Shown here in pieces: positions 1 through 8,762 of a DNA stretch of 64,000 bases. Under the pieces are notes generated by a model, which was given only the letters and a program-made list of their open reading frames with translations, searched no databases and was not told where the DNA came from. This stretch comes from Pseudomonadota bacterium (GTDB lineage: Bacteria; Pseudomonadota; Gammaproteobacteria; Burkholderiales; Burkholderiaceae_C), in contig CAUJHV010000054.1 of the NCBI GenBank assembly GCA_963205115.1, positions 22,245 through 86,244 on the forward strand, in the 5' to 3' direction. The translations under genes and the position numbers were made by a program. Within the stretch, counting starts at the first letter, position 1, and every line of letters begins with the position of its first letter.

Positions 1-1437
1 GCGTCGACCGAGCGTGGCCAGCACCGTGTCGCCCGCCTCGTGGCCGAGCCGGTCGTTGACGTCCTTGAAGCGGTCCAGGTCGACAAACATCAGCGCGAGC
101 TTCGGGCCGTCCTTCTGGCGCCGACCCGGGCGCATGCGGTCGTGCAACCGGGTCAGCAAGGCGTCGCGGTTGGCCAGTCCGGTCAGGCGGTCGGTGCGCA
201 GGCGCAGCTGCATGCGGCGCATGCTCTCGGCCACGCCTTCCAGTTCAGCGCCGGCCATCGGGCCGGGCGGGTGGTCCAGGTCACCATCGCCCACGGCCTG
301 TGCGGCGCGCATCAGTTCGGCCGCATCGCGTGCCGTGCGGCGCTGCAGCCAGGCACCGCCCACCAGCAGCACGGCCAGCGCCAGCAGGCCCAGCGCGGCC
401 GTGCGCGCGACGTTGGCCACGATCTCGCGGCTGAAGTCGGCCACGGGCTCGGCCACCACGATGGCCCAGTCCTGGCCGGCCGGATCGGCCAGCCGCGCAA
501 ATGCAGCCATCATGGGCTCGGGCATGCCGTCGCGCACCGTCACGACCGAGGGCTTGTTCACCGAGGCGCCGCCCAAGTGCGGCAGCGCGGCGGCATAGGC
601 GGCGGCCATGAGCGGCGAGCCCGATGCCGCGGCCGTGCGCCGCAGCCACCGGCCGTCGGCCTGCTGATGCAGCGCGCGGCCTTCCGAATCCGACAGCAAC
701 AGGCCGTCGTGTTCGGCGATGAAGGCCACACCGCGCGCGCCCGGCCGTGCCGTGGCCAGCATGTCCTGCAGGCTGCGCAAGGCGATGTCGGTGGCCACCA
801 CGCCGTCGTCCACGCCGCCCAGGCCAGCCACACGCCGTGCACGCGACAGGGTCAGCGATTGCTGTTCGGGCCGCAGCTCCACGGCCGTCCACGCGGCGCC
901 TTCGGCGGCTTGCGCCTCGCGGTACCAGGCCTGCTGGCGCGGATCGGGTAGATCGGCCACCACATCGGGCGGCTGCAGCGCACCCAGTGTCGGACGGAAG
1001 ATCTGACGCTGTGCGGGACCGTCAGGGTCCAGGCGCCAGACCTGTTCGCCGTCCTGCGTGGACAGTCGGCGCACCGCCAGGTACTGGCCGGCACGGTTGG
1101 CGAAATAGACCTGCCCGTGGGGCTCGGGATGGATGGAGGCGGCCGCCCAGAAGCGCTCGCGCAGATTGTCCAGGCCGGATTCCAGGTTGACCGGCGCGGG
1201 CACGCCTTCGGCAAACGCCACCGTCAGCACCGATTGCGCCTGCGCCGTGCGGCGCGACCAGGCTTCGCCCACACGCTGCACCTGCGCCTGCAGGCCGCGT
1301 GCGGCTTGTTCCTGTGCGGCGTCATAGGCGCTGCGGTAGGACAGCCAGCCGATGGCCGCCGTGAGCGCAGCCACGCCGGCCATGGCGGGCAGCGTGAAGG
1401 CGTGCAGCAAGGGGAGGCGGCGCGGGGATGAACTCAC
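1..1437 (-). CDS. Membrane-anchored diguanylate cyclase (sensor + GGDEF), 3' end outside window
   Basis: This is a GTG-initiated frame of 479 codons that runs off the left edge without a stop. The N-terminus has a hydrophobic segment (about residues 10-27), followed by a roughly 300-residue extracytoplasmic region resembling a dCACHE ligand-binding sensor. A second membrane segment lies at about 342-363, then a HAMP-like linker. The start of a GGDEF domain is recognisable by the substrate-site stretch DLDRFKDVNDRLGHEAGD near the edge. GGDEF proteins make cyclic di-GMP from two GTP. The GGDEF signature itself and any EAL domain lie outside the window, so activity cannot be judged. The GTG at 1435-1437 is chosen because the membrane anchor follows at once; no strong Shine-Dalgarno is seen. 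The gene lies downstream of the ABC transporter on the same strand, with a 145-base gap. Confidence 0.8.
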   Translation of the reverse strand, partial: MSSSPRRLPLLHAFTLPAMAGVAALTAAIGWLSYRSAYDAAQEQAARGLQAQVQRVGEAWSRRTAQAQSVLTVAFAEGVPAPVNLESGLDNLRERFWAAASIHPEPHGQVYFANRAGQYLAVRRLSTQDGEQVWRLDPDGPAQRQIFRPTLGALQPPDVVADLPDPRQQAWYREAQAAEGAAWTAVELRPEQQSLTLSRARRVAGLGGVDDGVVATDIALRSLQDMLATARPGARGVAFIAEHDGLLLSDSEGRALHQQADGRWLRRTAAASGSPLMAAAYAAALPHLGGASVNKPSVVTVRDGMPEPMMAAFARLADPAGQDWAIVVAEPVADFSREIVANVARTAALGLLALAVLLVGGAWLQRRTARDAAELMRAAQAVGDGDLDHPPGPMAGAELEGVAESMRRMQLRLRTDRLTGLANRDALLTRLHDRMRPGRRQKDGPKLALMFVDLDRFKDVNDRLGHEAGDTVLATLGRR

Positions 1438-1582
1438 GCGGTTGATCCTAGTGCAGCCCTGGCGGGCGACCCCGCGACTGCGCTGGCGCGGCCCCGGGGG
1501 ACCGGTCACCCCGGCGGCGTGACATCCGTCGCGGATTCATGGCGGAAATTGCAACCGCCCGGCGCGCCAGCCCGGCCGGCCT

Positions 1583-2632
1583 TCAGCCGGCGTCGCGCGC
1601 TTCTACCACCGCCACGCCCGGGCCGGCCAGTTCGAGCGCCACGGCCTGCCCCACCGACCAGCTGCGCGACACATCCGGCGCGATGACGAAGATCTCGCCC
1701 AGCGTGGTGGCCACGGTCAGCTCGAAGTGCCCGCCCAGATACGCCCACTTGGACACCGTGCCTTCCAGCGGGCCCGCGCCCGGCTCGACCACGCGCCAGG
1801 ATTCCGGACGCACGGCCACCTTGACCGCGCCGGCCGGCATCGACCGCCGCGCCGTCACGCGCAGCGGGCCCAGGCGCACCGTGCCCTGGCCGTCGGACTG
1901 CGCGTCGAACAGCATGGCCTCGCCCATGAAGCCGGCCACGAAGGCGGTGCTGGGATGCTCGTACAGCTCGCGCGGCGTGCCGGCCTGCGCGATGCGCCCG
2001 GCATCCATCACGATGATCTGGTCGCTCACCGCCAACGCTTCGCTCTGGTCGTGCGTCACGTAGGCCACGGTCAGGCCCAGGCGCTGCTGCAGCATGCGGA
2101 TTTCCTCCCGCATGCTGCGCCGCAGCCGGGCGTCGAGGTTGGACAGCGGCTCGTCGAAGAGCATCACGCTGGGTTCCAGCACGAGCGAGCGTGCGACCGC
2201 CACGCGCTGCTGCTGGCCGCCGGAGAGCTCGCTGGGCAGGCGCTCGTCGTAACCCGTCAGCCCCACGGTGGCCATCGTGGCGCGTGCGCGTTCGGCCGCC
2301 TGCGTGCGCGGGATGCCCTGCACCGTGAGGCCGTAGCAGACGTTGTCCAGCACGCTCATGTGCGGAAACAGCGCATAGCTCTGGAACACCATGCTCACAT
2401 TGCGTTCGGCCGCGCCCAGCGTCGTCACGTCCTGGCCATCGATCAGGATGCGGCCGGTCGTCGGCGCGTCCAGGCCCGCGATCATGCGCAGCGTCGTCGT
2501 CTTGCCGCAGCCCGAAGGCCCGAGGATGGTGGTCAGCGTGCCCTTGGGCACGAGCAGGTCGATACCCTGCACCACCAGCGGCGAGCGGGCGTCACCGTAG
2601 CGCTTGGTGACCTGTCGGAATTCGATGCTCAA
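1583..2632 (-). CDS. ABC transporter ATP-binding protein, AfuC/FbpC type
   Basis: The 349-residue cytoplasmic ATPase energises uptake by the permease encoded just upstream. Walker A is GPSGCGKT (residues 38-45), the ABC signature is LSGGQQQR, Walker B is VMLFDEP, and the switch histidine lies in VTHDQSEAL. A C-terminal TOBE-like regulatory region follows residue 240. Length and sequence match the ferric-iron/sugar-phosphate/phosphonate (COG3842, FbpC/AfuC) branch. It is the last gene of a minus-strand unit of two binding proteins, a fused permease and this ATPase, with an 88-base gap from the permease stop. Substrate cannot be read from the ATPase; see the binding proteins. Iron is the default annotation, and a sugar phosphate is the alternative I find more interesting here. 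Confidence 0.9.
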   Translation of the reverse strand: MSIEFRQVTKRYGDARSPLVVQGIDLLVPKGTLTTILGPSGCGKTTTLRMIAGLDAPTTGRILIDGQDVTTLGAAERNVSMVFQSYALFPHMSVLDNVCYGLTVQGIPRTQAAERARATMATVGLTGYDERLPSELSGGQQQRVAVARSLVLEPSVMLFDEPLSNLDARLRRSMREEIRMLQQRLGLTVAYVTHDQSEALAVSDQIIVMDAGRIAQAGTPRELYEHPSTAFVAGFMGEAMLFDAQSDGQGTVRLGPLRVTARRSMPAGAVKVAVRPESWRVVEPGAGPLEGTVSKWAYLGGHFELTVATTLGEIFVIAPDVSRSWSVGQAVALELAGPGVAVVEARDAG

Positions 2633-2720
2633 TCGGGTCTCCTTTGAGCGCGCAGGGCCGCTCCCAAGCGCTCGATCCGAAGCGCCAACGGCGCGAAGGG
2701 GTCCATGTCAGCCGGTGGAC

Positions 2721-4922
2721 TCAAGCCGCGCGCCGGCGGCCGAGCTTGCGCTCGCCGACGAGCCATTGGATCAGCGCGGTGGCCATGGACATCAGCACGA
2801 TCAGCACGGTGCAGTAGGCCAGCGCGACGCCGTAGTCGCCGTTGCCCACGCGGCCGATGATGTAGGTCGTGGCCAGTTCGTTCTCGGCGGTGACCAGGAA
2901 GATGACCGCCGACACCGTGGTCATGCTGCGCACGAAGCTGTAGACCAGCGCCGCGACCAGCGCCGGCTTCAGCAGCGGCAGCACCACGCGCCGCAGCGTG
3001 GTCGCCGTGCTGGCGCGCAGCATGGTGCTGGCCTCGTCCAGGTTGCGGTCCAGCTGCTTGAAGCTGGCCGTGCCGGCGCGCACACCCACCGGCAGGCTGC
3101 GGAAGATGAAACACAGCACGATGATCAACGAGGTGCCCGTGAGTTCGAAAGGCGGCACGTTGAAGGCCAGGATGTAGCTCACGCCCAGCACCGTGCCCGG
3201 TATCGCGAAGGCCAGCAGCGCCGCAAATTCGAAGACCCGCTGCCCCACGAACTGCGTGCGCGCCAGCAGCCAGCTGATCAACAGACCGATCCCGGCACAC
3301 ACCGGCGCGGCCAGCGCCGCGAGCTTGAGCGTCGTGATCAGCGAGTTCCAGGCCGTGCCGGCCCACACCAGGCCGTGCGCGCCCCATTGCAGGTCGAAGG
3401 CGGTACGGAAATGCGCCATCGTGGGCGTGTAGTCGCGGCCCCAGGTCTGCACGAAGCCGCCGATGAAGGCGAAGACATAGATGACCAGCGTGAACAGCAG
3501 CCATGGGCCCGCCAGGCCCAGCGTCAGCCGGCGGATGCGGTCGGGCAGCGGCAGCGGCATGCCGGAATCGCCCTTGCCGGTGACGGTGGTGTAGTTCTGC
3601 CGGCCCAGCACACGCTGCTGGATCAGGAAGACAACCAGCGCCAGTCCGGTGAGGATCAGCGCCAGCGCAGCCGCGCGGCCCTGGTCGTATTGCGCACCGA
3701 CGATGGCAAAAAAGATGTCGGTGGACAGCACCGCATACGAGCCGCCGACGACGATGGGGTTGCCGAAATCGGCGATGCTCTCGATGAAACCCACCAGGAA
3801 GGCGTTTGCCAGGCCCGGTTTCATCAGCGGCAGCGTCACCGTCATGAAGGTCTGCAGCCGCGAGGCCCGCAGCGTCTGCGCGGCCTCTTCCAGGCTCGGG
3901 CTGATGCCTTGCACCACGCCGCGCATGATCATGAAGGCGATCGGCGTGAAGGCGAACATCTGCGACAGCCACACGCCCAGCAGGCCGTAGAACCAGCGCG
4001 TGGGCGGAATGCCGAAGGCCCACTCCAGGAACTGGTTGACCAGGCCGGCGCGGCCGAACAGCAGGATCAGGCCCAGGCCGACCACGAAAGGCGGCGTGAT
4101 GATGGGCAGCAGCGCCAGCACGTTCAGCGGGCGGCGCATGCGCGGGCTGGCGCGTTCGGCCAGCAGCGCGACGAAGGTGCCCATGACCGTGGTGCCGGTG
4201 GCCGTCAGCAGCGCAAGGAACACCGTGTTCCAGGCCGCGCCGCAGTGCACCCCGCCGCTGACGCAGCCCAGGCCCCACACACGTTCGTTGAACAGCCGCG
4301 CGGCGAAGGCGGCGAATGACAGCCGGCCGTTGTCGTCGAAGAGCGCGCCCACCAGGCTCTTGGACACGGGCAGCGCGACGAAGAGCAGCAGCAGCCCCCC
4401 ACACAGCACCACGGCGCTGGCCACGAAGAAGTCGCCACGGAAGTAGCCCAGCCGCGCGACGCCGGCGCCCAGCAGCATCAGCAACGCCAGCAGCGCCAGC
4501 GCGCCGCCGATGCCCATGCCGAACTGCCCTTTCGGGAGTTCACCGAAGGCGGCATTCAGCGCCTCGAAGGCCCAGCCGGTGGCGCCGATGGCAAAGCCGC
4601 TGGCCAGCAGCGCGAGCAGCCCCAGCCCGCTGCCGGTGACCAGCACCCAGCCCTGCGCCCGCCCAGCCGGCATGCGCCAGGCGAAGGCGGCGGCCAGCAG
4701 CCCGGCCAGACCCGACCACAGCCAGGGGCGCTGGTGAACCAGTGCCTGCACGAGCCCGCTGGCGGTCTCGGCACTGCCGAAGATGCCGGGCAGCGCCTTG
4801 AGCAGCGGCATGTCCTGCGGGAAGTACCAGGGCAGCAGCACATAGGCCGCCAGCCCCAGCAGCAGCCAGCCCAGCACGACCTGGCGCGCCCGCTGCTGCC
4901 CGCGGGTGGCAATGGTGGTCAC
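2721..4922 (-). CDS. ABC transporter permease, fused double-domain AfuB/FbpB type
   Basis: The protein is an inner-membrane permease of 733 residues with two permease halves in one chain. Each half carries a binding-protein-dependent transport (BPD) loop that contacts the ATPase: EEAAQTLRASRLQTF in the first and DEASTMLRASTATTLRRV in the second. There are about a dozen or more hydrophobic segments. Single-chain double permeases of this size are typical of AfuB/FbpB. I chose the GTG at 4922 over the ATG at 4940 because AAGGAGG lies seven bases before the GTG and inside the frame that the ATG would open. It sits between the binding proteins (upstream) and the ATPase (downstream), so it is clearly the channel of this transporter. 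Confidence 0.9.
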   Translation of the reverse strand: MTTIATRGQQRARQVVLGWLLLGLAAYVLLPWYFPQDMPLLKALPGIFGSAETASGLVQALVHQRPWLWSGLAGLLAAAFAWRMPAGRAQGWVLVTGSGLGLLALLASGFAIGATGWAFEALNAAFGELPKGQFGMGIGGALALLALLMLLGAGVARLGYFRGDFFVASAVVLCGGLLLLFVALPVSKSLVGALFDDNGRLSFAAFAARLFNERVWGLGCVSGGVHCGAAWNTVFLALLTATGTTVMGTFVALLAERASPRMRRPLNVLALLPIITPPFVVGLGLILLFGRAGLVNQFLEWAFGIPPTRWFYGLLGVWLSQMFAFTPIAFMIMRGVVQGISPSLEEAAQTLRASRLQTFMTVTLPLMKPGLANAFLVGFIESIADFGNPIVVGGSYAVLSTDIFFAIVGAQYDQGRAAALALILTGLALVVFLIQQRVLGRQNYTTVTGKGDSGMPLPLPDRIRRLTLGLAGPWLLFTLVIYVFAFIGGFVQTWGRDYTPTMAHFRTAFDLQWGAHGLVWAGTAWNSLITTLKLAALAAPVCAGIGLLISWLLARTQFVGQRVFEFAALLAFAIPGTVLGVSYILAFNVPPFELTGTSLIIVLCFIFRSLPVGVRAGTASFKQLDRNLDEASTMLRASTATTLRRVVLPLLKPALVAALVYSFVRSMTTVSAVIFLVTAENELATTYIIGRVGNGDYGVALAYCTVLIVLMSMATALIQWLVGERKLGRRRAA

Positions 4923-4989
4923 GTCGCTTCCCTCCTTCATGCCAGTGCGCCTGCGGCGCGGCAGGCGGCTGGCGGGTGTCCTCGGTGGC

Positions 4990-6030
4990 TCAGCGCGGCA
5001 GCGCTTCGATCTCGCGCGTCCAGCGGTCGATCAGGCGCTTGCGTTCGGCCGCGCGGCCGTACTTCTCGAAGTCGTACTTGATCAGGCGCACGCTGTCCAT
5101 CGACGGGATGCGCGGGTCGGCCTTGAAGGTCTTGTTGGCCGGCACCTGCAGGCTGTCGACCGTCGCGCCAAGTGCCTGCCCCTGCGGACTCATCAGCCAG
5201 TCGTAGTACTTCTGCGCCTCGGCCTTGTTGCGCGCACCCTTGACGCGCGCGATGCCGCCGATCTCGTAGCCGGTGCCTTCGCAAGGCGCCACGATCTTCA
5301 CCGGGTAGCCCTTGTGGCGCCAGCCCTCGAAGGTGAACATGAAGCTCACGCCGATGGCCACCTCGCCCTTCGCGACATTGGGCGCCTGCGCATTGCCGCT
5401 GCGTGTGTAGCTGGTCGTGTTGACGTGCAGCTTCTTCAGGTAGTCGAACGCGGCGTCCTCGCCCATCTGCTGCACGAGCCCGGCCAGGATGGTGTAGGCC
5501 GTGCCGCTGGACGCCGGGTGCGAGATCTCGATCTCGCCCTTGTAGGCGGGCTTGACCAGATCCGCCCAGCAGCGCGGCTCAGGCAGCTTCTTGCGTGCCA
5601 GCAGTTCAGTGTTGAATCCGAAGCCGATGGCGCTGGTGTAGAAGCCGCCCACCATGTTGCCGCTCATCGCGTACTGGCGCACGCTCCAGGCCTGCAGGTC
5701 GTTGATGTAGTCGGGCCGGTAGGCGTCGAGCAGACCGGTGCTGGCCGCCTGCAGGAAGGGATCGCCCGTGCCGCCCCACCACAGGTCGGTCTTCGGGTTG
5801 GCGGCTTCGGCCATCAGCTGCGCGAGCGCCTCGCCGGTGGCCTTGCGCACCTGGTTGACCTTGATGCCGGTGGCCTTGGAGAACTCGCGCGCCGCGGCCT
5901 CGCACCAGGGCTGATCGGTGCTGCAGATGGCGTTGACCACGCCTTGCGCCTGCGCGGCTGGCGCGGCAGCCAGGCCCAGCAGGACGGCAGTGCCCAGCAA
6001 CAGGCGCACGCGGGCGGCACTGAGATTCAT
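4990..6030 (-). CDS. ABC transporter periplasmic binding protein, paralogue 2 (AfuA/FbpA-like)
   Basis: A 346-residue solute-binding protein with a Sec signal peptide (hydrophobic 9-24, AQAQ cleavage region). Family hallmarks are GGTGDP, NTELLA, HPASSGTAY and the C-terminal region ending RLIDRW. It is clearly homologous along its whole length to the neighbouring binding protein (stop at 6053), so the pair looks like a tandem duplication. The two differ at a key site: where the neighbour has His-Asp (FVHDGP), this one has Phe-Thr (residues 232-233), so it probably prefers another ligand or helps the first. The ATG at 6030 follows GGAGGAGG at good spacing; a GTG three bases upstream is the alternative. 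The permease begins 67 bases downstream. Confidence 0.88.
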   Translation of the reverse strand: MNLSAARVRLLLGTAVLLGLAAAPAAQAQGVVNAICSTDQPWCEAAAREFSKATGIKVNQVRKATGEALAQLMAEAANPKTDLWWGGTGDPFLQAASTGLLDAYRPDYINDLQAWSVRQYAMSGNMVGGFYTSAIGFGFNTELLARKKLPEPRCWADLVKPAYKGEIEISHPASSGTAYTILAGLVQQMGEDAAFDYLKKLHVNTTSYTRSGNAQAPNVAKGEVAIGVSFMFTFEGWRHKGYPVKIVAPCEGTGYEIGGIARVKGARNKAEAQKYYDWLMSPQGQALGATVDSLQVPANKTFKADPRIPSMDSVRLIKYDFEKYGRAAERKRLIDRWTREIEALPR

Positions 6031-6052
6031 CACAAGACCTCCTCCGGGCGCG

Positions 6053-7081
6053 TCACCGCGGCAGCGAATTGACTTCCTTCTCCCAGCGCGAGATCAGCCG
6101 CCGGCGCTCGGCGCTGGCGCCGTACTTGGCGTAGTCGTAGTTGATGAACTTGATCTTCTTGAAGTCCGGCACGCGCGGGTCGACCTTGGCGGACTTGTTG
6201 GACGGCAGCTGGAACTGCTTGGCCGCGGCGCCCATCTCCTGGGCCGCGCCGGTGAGCGCCCATTCGTAGAACTTCTTGGCATTGTCGAGGTTGCGCGCGC
6301 CCTTCATGATCGACATCGAGCCGATCTCCGCGCCCGTGCCATCGCTGGGCGTGATGGTCTCGATCGGAAAGCCCTGCATCTTCTCGCCCGGGCCGTCGTG
6401 CACGAAGCTGATGCTGACCGTGGTCTCGCCGCGCGCGGCGGCCTTGATCGGGCCGGTACCCGAGCGCGTGTACTGGCTGATGTTCTTGTGCAGCGCCTTC
6501 ATGTAATCGAAGGCCTTCTCTTCGCCCATCAGCTGCACCAGCGTGGCCACCATCGTGTAGGCCGTGCCGCTGGACGCCGGGTTGGCCACCTGGATCTCAC
6601 CCTTGAGCGCCGGGTTGAGCAGGTCGGCCCAGGTCTGCGGCGCCTTGAGCTTCTTCTTGGCGAGCAGCTCGGTGTTGTAGCCGAAGCCCAGCGGGCCGCT
6701 GTAGATGCCTACGGTCTTGTAGGCGCTCTGCTGCGCCTGCTGCTGCGCCCAGGCGTGCAGCTGCGGCAGGGAGGGCGACTTGTATTCCATCGACAGGCCC
6801 TGCTCGGCCGCCTGCAGATGCGGGTCGCCCGTGCCACCGAACCACACGTCGGTCTTGGGGTTGGCCTTCTCGGCGATGAGCTGCGCCAGCGCCTCGCCCG
6901 AACCTTTCAACGACATGTTGACCTTGATGCCCGTGGTCTTGGCAAACACGGTCTGGATCATGTTGCACCACTCGGCCTGCACCGAGCAGATCACATTGAG
7001 CTGCCCGCCGTCCTGGGCAAAGGCGGGGCTGGTCAGGGCCAGAGCCGTGGCGGCGGCAGCCGCCAGGGAATGCATGCGCAT
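6053..7081 (-). CDS. ABC transporter periplasmic binding protein, paralogue 1 (AfuA-like)
   Basis: A 342-residue periplasmic binding protein, first gene of the transporter unit. It has a signal peptide ending near SPAFAQ, then the COG1840 pattern GGTGDPHLQAAE, NTELLAKKKL, NPASSGTAYT and FVHDGPG (His228-Asp229), followed by GTGAEIG. From memory of the AfuA sugar-phosphate-binding structures, a His-Asp pair followed by a conserved Glu contacts the ligand; that pattern is present here, while the tyrosine pair of classic ferric-binding FbpA is not obvious. The start is the ATG at 7081 because CTCGGAGG lies eight bases before it. The gene is transcribed divergently from zwf across a 209-base region with a HexR-like operator, which fits hexose-phosphate uptake. 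The substrate remains an inference; iron or phosphonate are alternatives. Confidence 0.88.
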   Translation of the reverse strand: MRMHSLAAAAATALALTSPAFAQDGGQLNVICSVQAEWCNMIQTVFAKTTGIKVNMSLKGSGEALAQLIAEKANPKTDVWFGGTGDPHLQAAEQGLSMEYKSPSLPQLHAWAQQQAQQSAYKTVGIYSGPLGFGYNTELLAKKKLKAPQTWADLLNPALKGEIQVANPASSGTAYTMVATLVQLMGEEKAFDYMKALHKNISQYTRSGTGPIKAAARGETTVSISFVHDGPGEKMQGFPIETITPSDGTGAEIGSMSIMKGARNLDNAKKFYEWALTGAAQEMGAAAKQFQLPSNKSAKVDPRVPDFKKIKFINYDYAKYGASAERRRLISRWEKEVNSLPR

Positions 7082-7229
7082 GGAAACGCCTCCGAGAGTC
7101 AGATGGGTTGATCCTAGCCCTGCCAACGCGCGGGTTCCGTCCCGGCAGGACGGGACAAACCCGATCCGCCACCGCCTGCGGACCGCCGTGACCGTTGACC
7201 GGGCGAAGAAACTCCTGCAACATCGCGGC

Positions 7230-7244
7230 CGTAACTAAATTACA
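7230..7244. promoter_or_regulatory. Candidate HexR operator between afuA-like gene and zwf
   Basis: The near-palindrome CGTAACTAAATTACA closely matches the HexR consensus known from proteobacteria (TGTAATTAAATTACA). It stands out in a GC-rich surrounding, 47 bases before the zwf start and about 150 bases before the divergent binding-protein gene. A HexR homologue is encoded just after zwf. A TTGACC hexamer at 7195-7200 could be a -35 element, but no convincing -10 follows. Confidence 0.7.
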
Positions 7245-7290
7245 TGTCGAGCCAGGCCGACCCACGGATCGGAGCGCTCGGCGCGCAGCC

Positions 7291-8736
7291 ATGTCATTCG
7301 ACCTCGTCCTGTTCGGCGGCACCGGAGACCTCACCTGGCGCAAGCTGATGCCTGCGCTGTTCCAGGCCTTCCGCCACGGCAAACTCCCCGCCGGCGGGCG
7401 CATCCTCGCGGTCGCGCGCGACGAGCGCAGTGACGACGAATACCGCGCCTTCATCCGCGCCAAGTTCGCCGACGTCGACCCCTCCAAGCAGCCCAGCGAC
7501 GAGGAGTTCGCCGCCTTTGCGCAAGCCCTGCACTACCGGCGCATGGACCTGTCGCAGCCGGAACACTACGCGGGCCTGAAGCAGTGGCTGGACGAGCGCG
7601 GCGCCGAGACGGTGGTGCTCTTTCTGGCCACCAGCCCGCACCTGTTCATGCCCATCTGCGCGCAGCTGGGCACGGCGGGCATCAATGGGCCCAACGTGCG
7701 CGTGGTGCTGGAAAAGCCGCTGGGCCACGACCTGGCCAGCGCGCAGGAGATCAACCGCGTCGTGCGCGCCTCCTTCACCGAGCGGCAGGCCCTGCGCATC
7801 GACCACTACCTGGGCAAGCCGGCGGTGCAGAACCTGTCGGCGCTGCGCTTCGGCAACGCGCTGTTCGAGCCGCTGTGGAAGCGCGAGAGCATCGCCAACA
7901 TCCAGATCACGCTGGCCGAGGCCATCGGCGTGGGCACGCGGGGCGACTTCTACGACCGCACCGGCGCGCTGCGCGACATGGTGCAGAACCACGCGCTGCA
8001 ACTGCTGACGATGATCGCCATGGAGCCGCCGTCCAGCAGCGACGCCGACGCGATCCGCGACGAGAAGCTCAAGGTCCTGAAATCCCTCAAGCCCTTCACG
8101 GCCGAGACGGTGGCGCGCGATGTGGTGCGCGGGCAATACAAGGCCGGCACGGTGGACGGCGCCCCCGTCAAGGGCTATCTCGAGGAGGTGAAGGTGCCCG
8201 GCGACAGCCGCACCGAAACCTTCGTCGCGCTGCGCACCGAGGTGCAGAACTGGCGCTGGGCCGGCGTGCCCTTCTACCTGCGCACGGGCAAGCGGCTTCC
8301 CGGGCGCGATGCGCAGATCGTCGTCAATTTCCGGCCCGTGCCGCACCCGATCTTTCCGGGCGCCAACCGCGCCAACAAGTTGGTGATCAAGCTGCAGCCG
8401 GAAGACGGCCTGGAGCTGCACCTGCTGGCCGCCAAGGGCAGCGGCACCAACGAGATGCTGGTGCCGGTCAAGCTCGATCTGGACTTCGACCGCGCATTCT
8501 CCAGTGAACGCGTGGGCGCCTACGAGCGCCTGCTGCTGGACGCCATCGCGGGCCGGTTGAACCTCTTCGTGCGCAGCGACGAGCAGGAGCAGGCCTGGCG
8601 CTGGGTCGAGCCGATCCTGAAGATGTGGGCCGAGGACCCCAACGGCCCGCGCACCTACGCCGCCGGCAGCTGGGGACCTCCCGCGTCCAGCGCGATGGTC
8701 GCGCGCGATGGCTGCGCGTGGGACGAAGAACAATAG
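7291..8736 (+). CDS. zwf: Glucose-6-phosphate 1-dehydrogenase
   Basis: Oxidises glucose 6-phosphate to 6-phosphogluconolactone with NADP+ or NAD+, the entry to the oxidative pentose phosphate and Entner-Doudoroff pathways; cytosolic. The 481-residue product has the N-terminal nucleotide-binding motif FGGTGDLTWRKLMPAL (8-23), EKPLGHD (141-147) and the active-site signature RIDHYLGK (169-176). Length is normal for the family. The ATG at 7291 gives a protein that begins directly with the dinucleotide-binding strand; the frame is open further upstream, but that part shows no homology. The gene is followed after 26 bases by hexR and preceded by the HexR-like operator, so autoregulated HexR control is likely. 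No pgl or edd/eda lies nearby. Confidence 0.97.
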   Translation: MSFDLVLFGGTGDLTWRKLMPALFQAFRHGKLPAGGRILAVARDERSDDEYRAFIRAKFADVDPSKQPSDEEFAAFAQALHYRRMDLSQPEHYAGLKQWLDERGAETVVLFLATSPHLFMPICAQLGTAGINGPNVRVVLEKPLGHDLASAQEINRVVRASFTERQALRIDHYLGKPAVQNLSALRFGNALFEPLWKRESIANIQITLAEAIGVGTRGDFYDRTGALRDMVQNHALQLLTMIAMEPPSSSDADAIRDEKLKVLKSLKPFTAETVARDVVRGQYKAGTVDGAPVKGYLEEVKVPGDSRTETFVALRTEVQNWRWAGVPFYLRTGKRLPGRDAQIVVNFRPVPHPIFPGANRANKLVIKLQPEDGLELHLLAAKGSGTNEMLVPVKLDLDFDRAFSSERVGAYERLLLDAIAGRLNLFVRSDEQEQAWRWVEPILKMWAEDPNGPRTYAAGSWGPPASSAMVARDGCAWDEEQ

Positions 8737-8762
8737 CGGCGTCTGCATCGCCGCTCCTGCGC

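Noticed and set aside
2604..4319. A long open frame on the plus strand opposite the permease gene
   Set aside because: Composition is biased, with no recognisable domain; the minus-strand frame encodes a clear permease. Long antisense frames are common in high-GC DNA.
7195..7290. Upstream extension of zwf from a TTG at 7195
   Set aside because: The added residues are not homologous to G6P dehydrogenases, and the HexR-like operator would fall inside the coding region.
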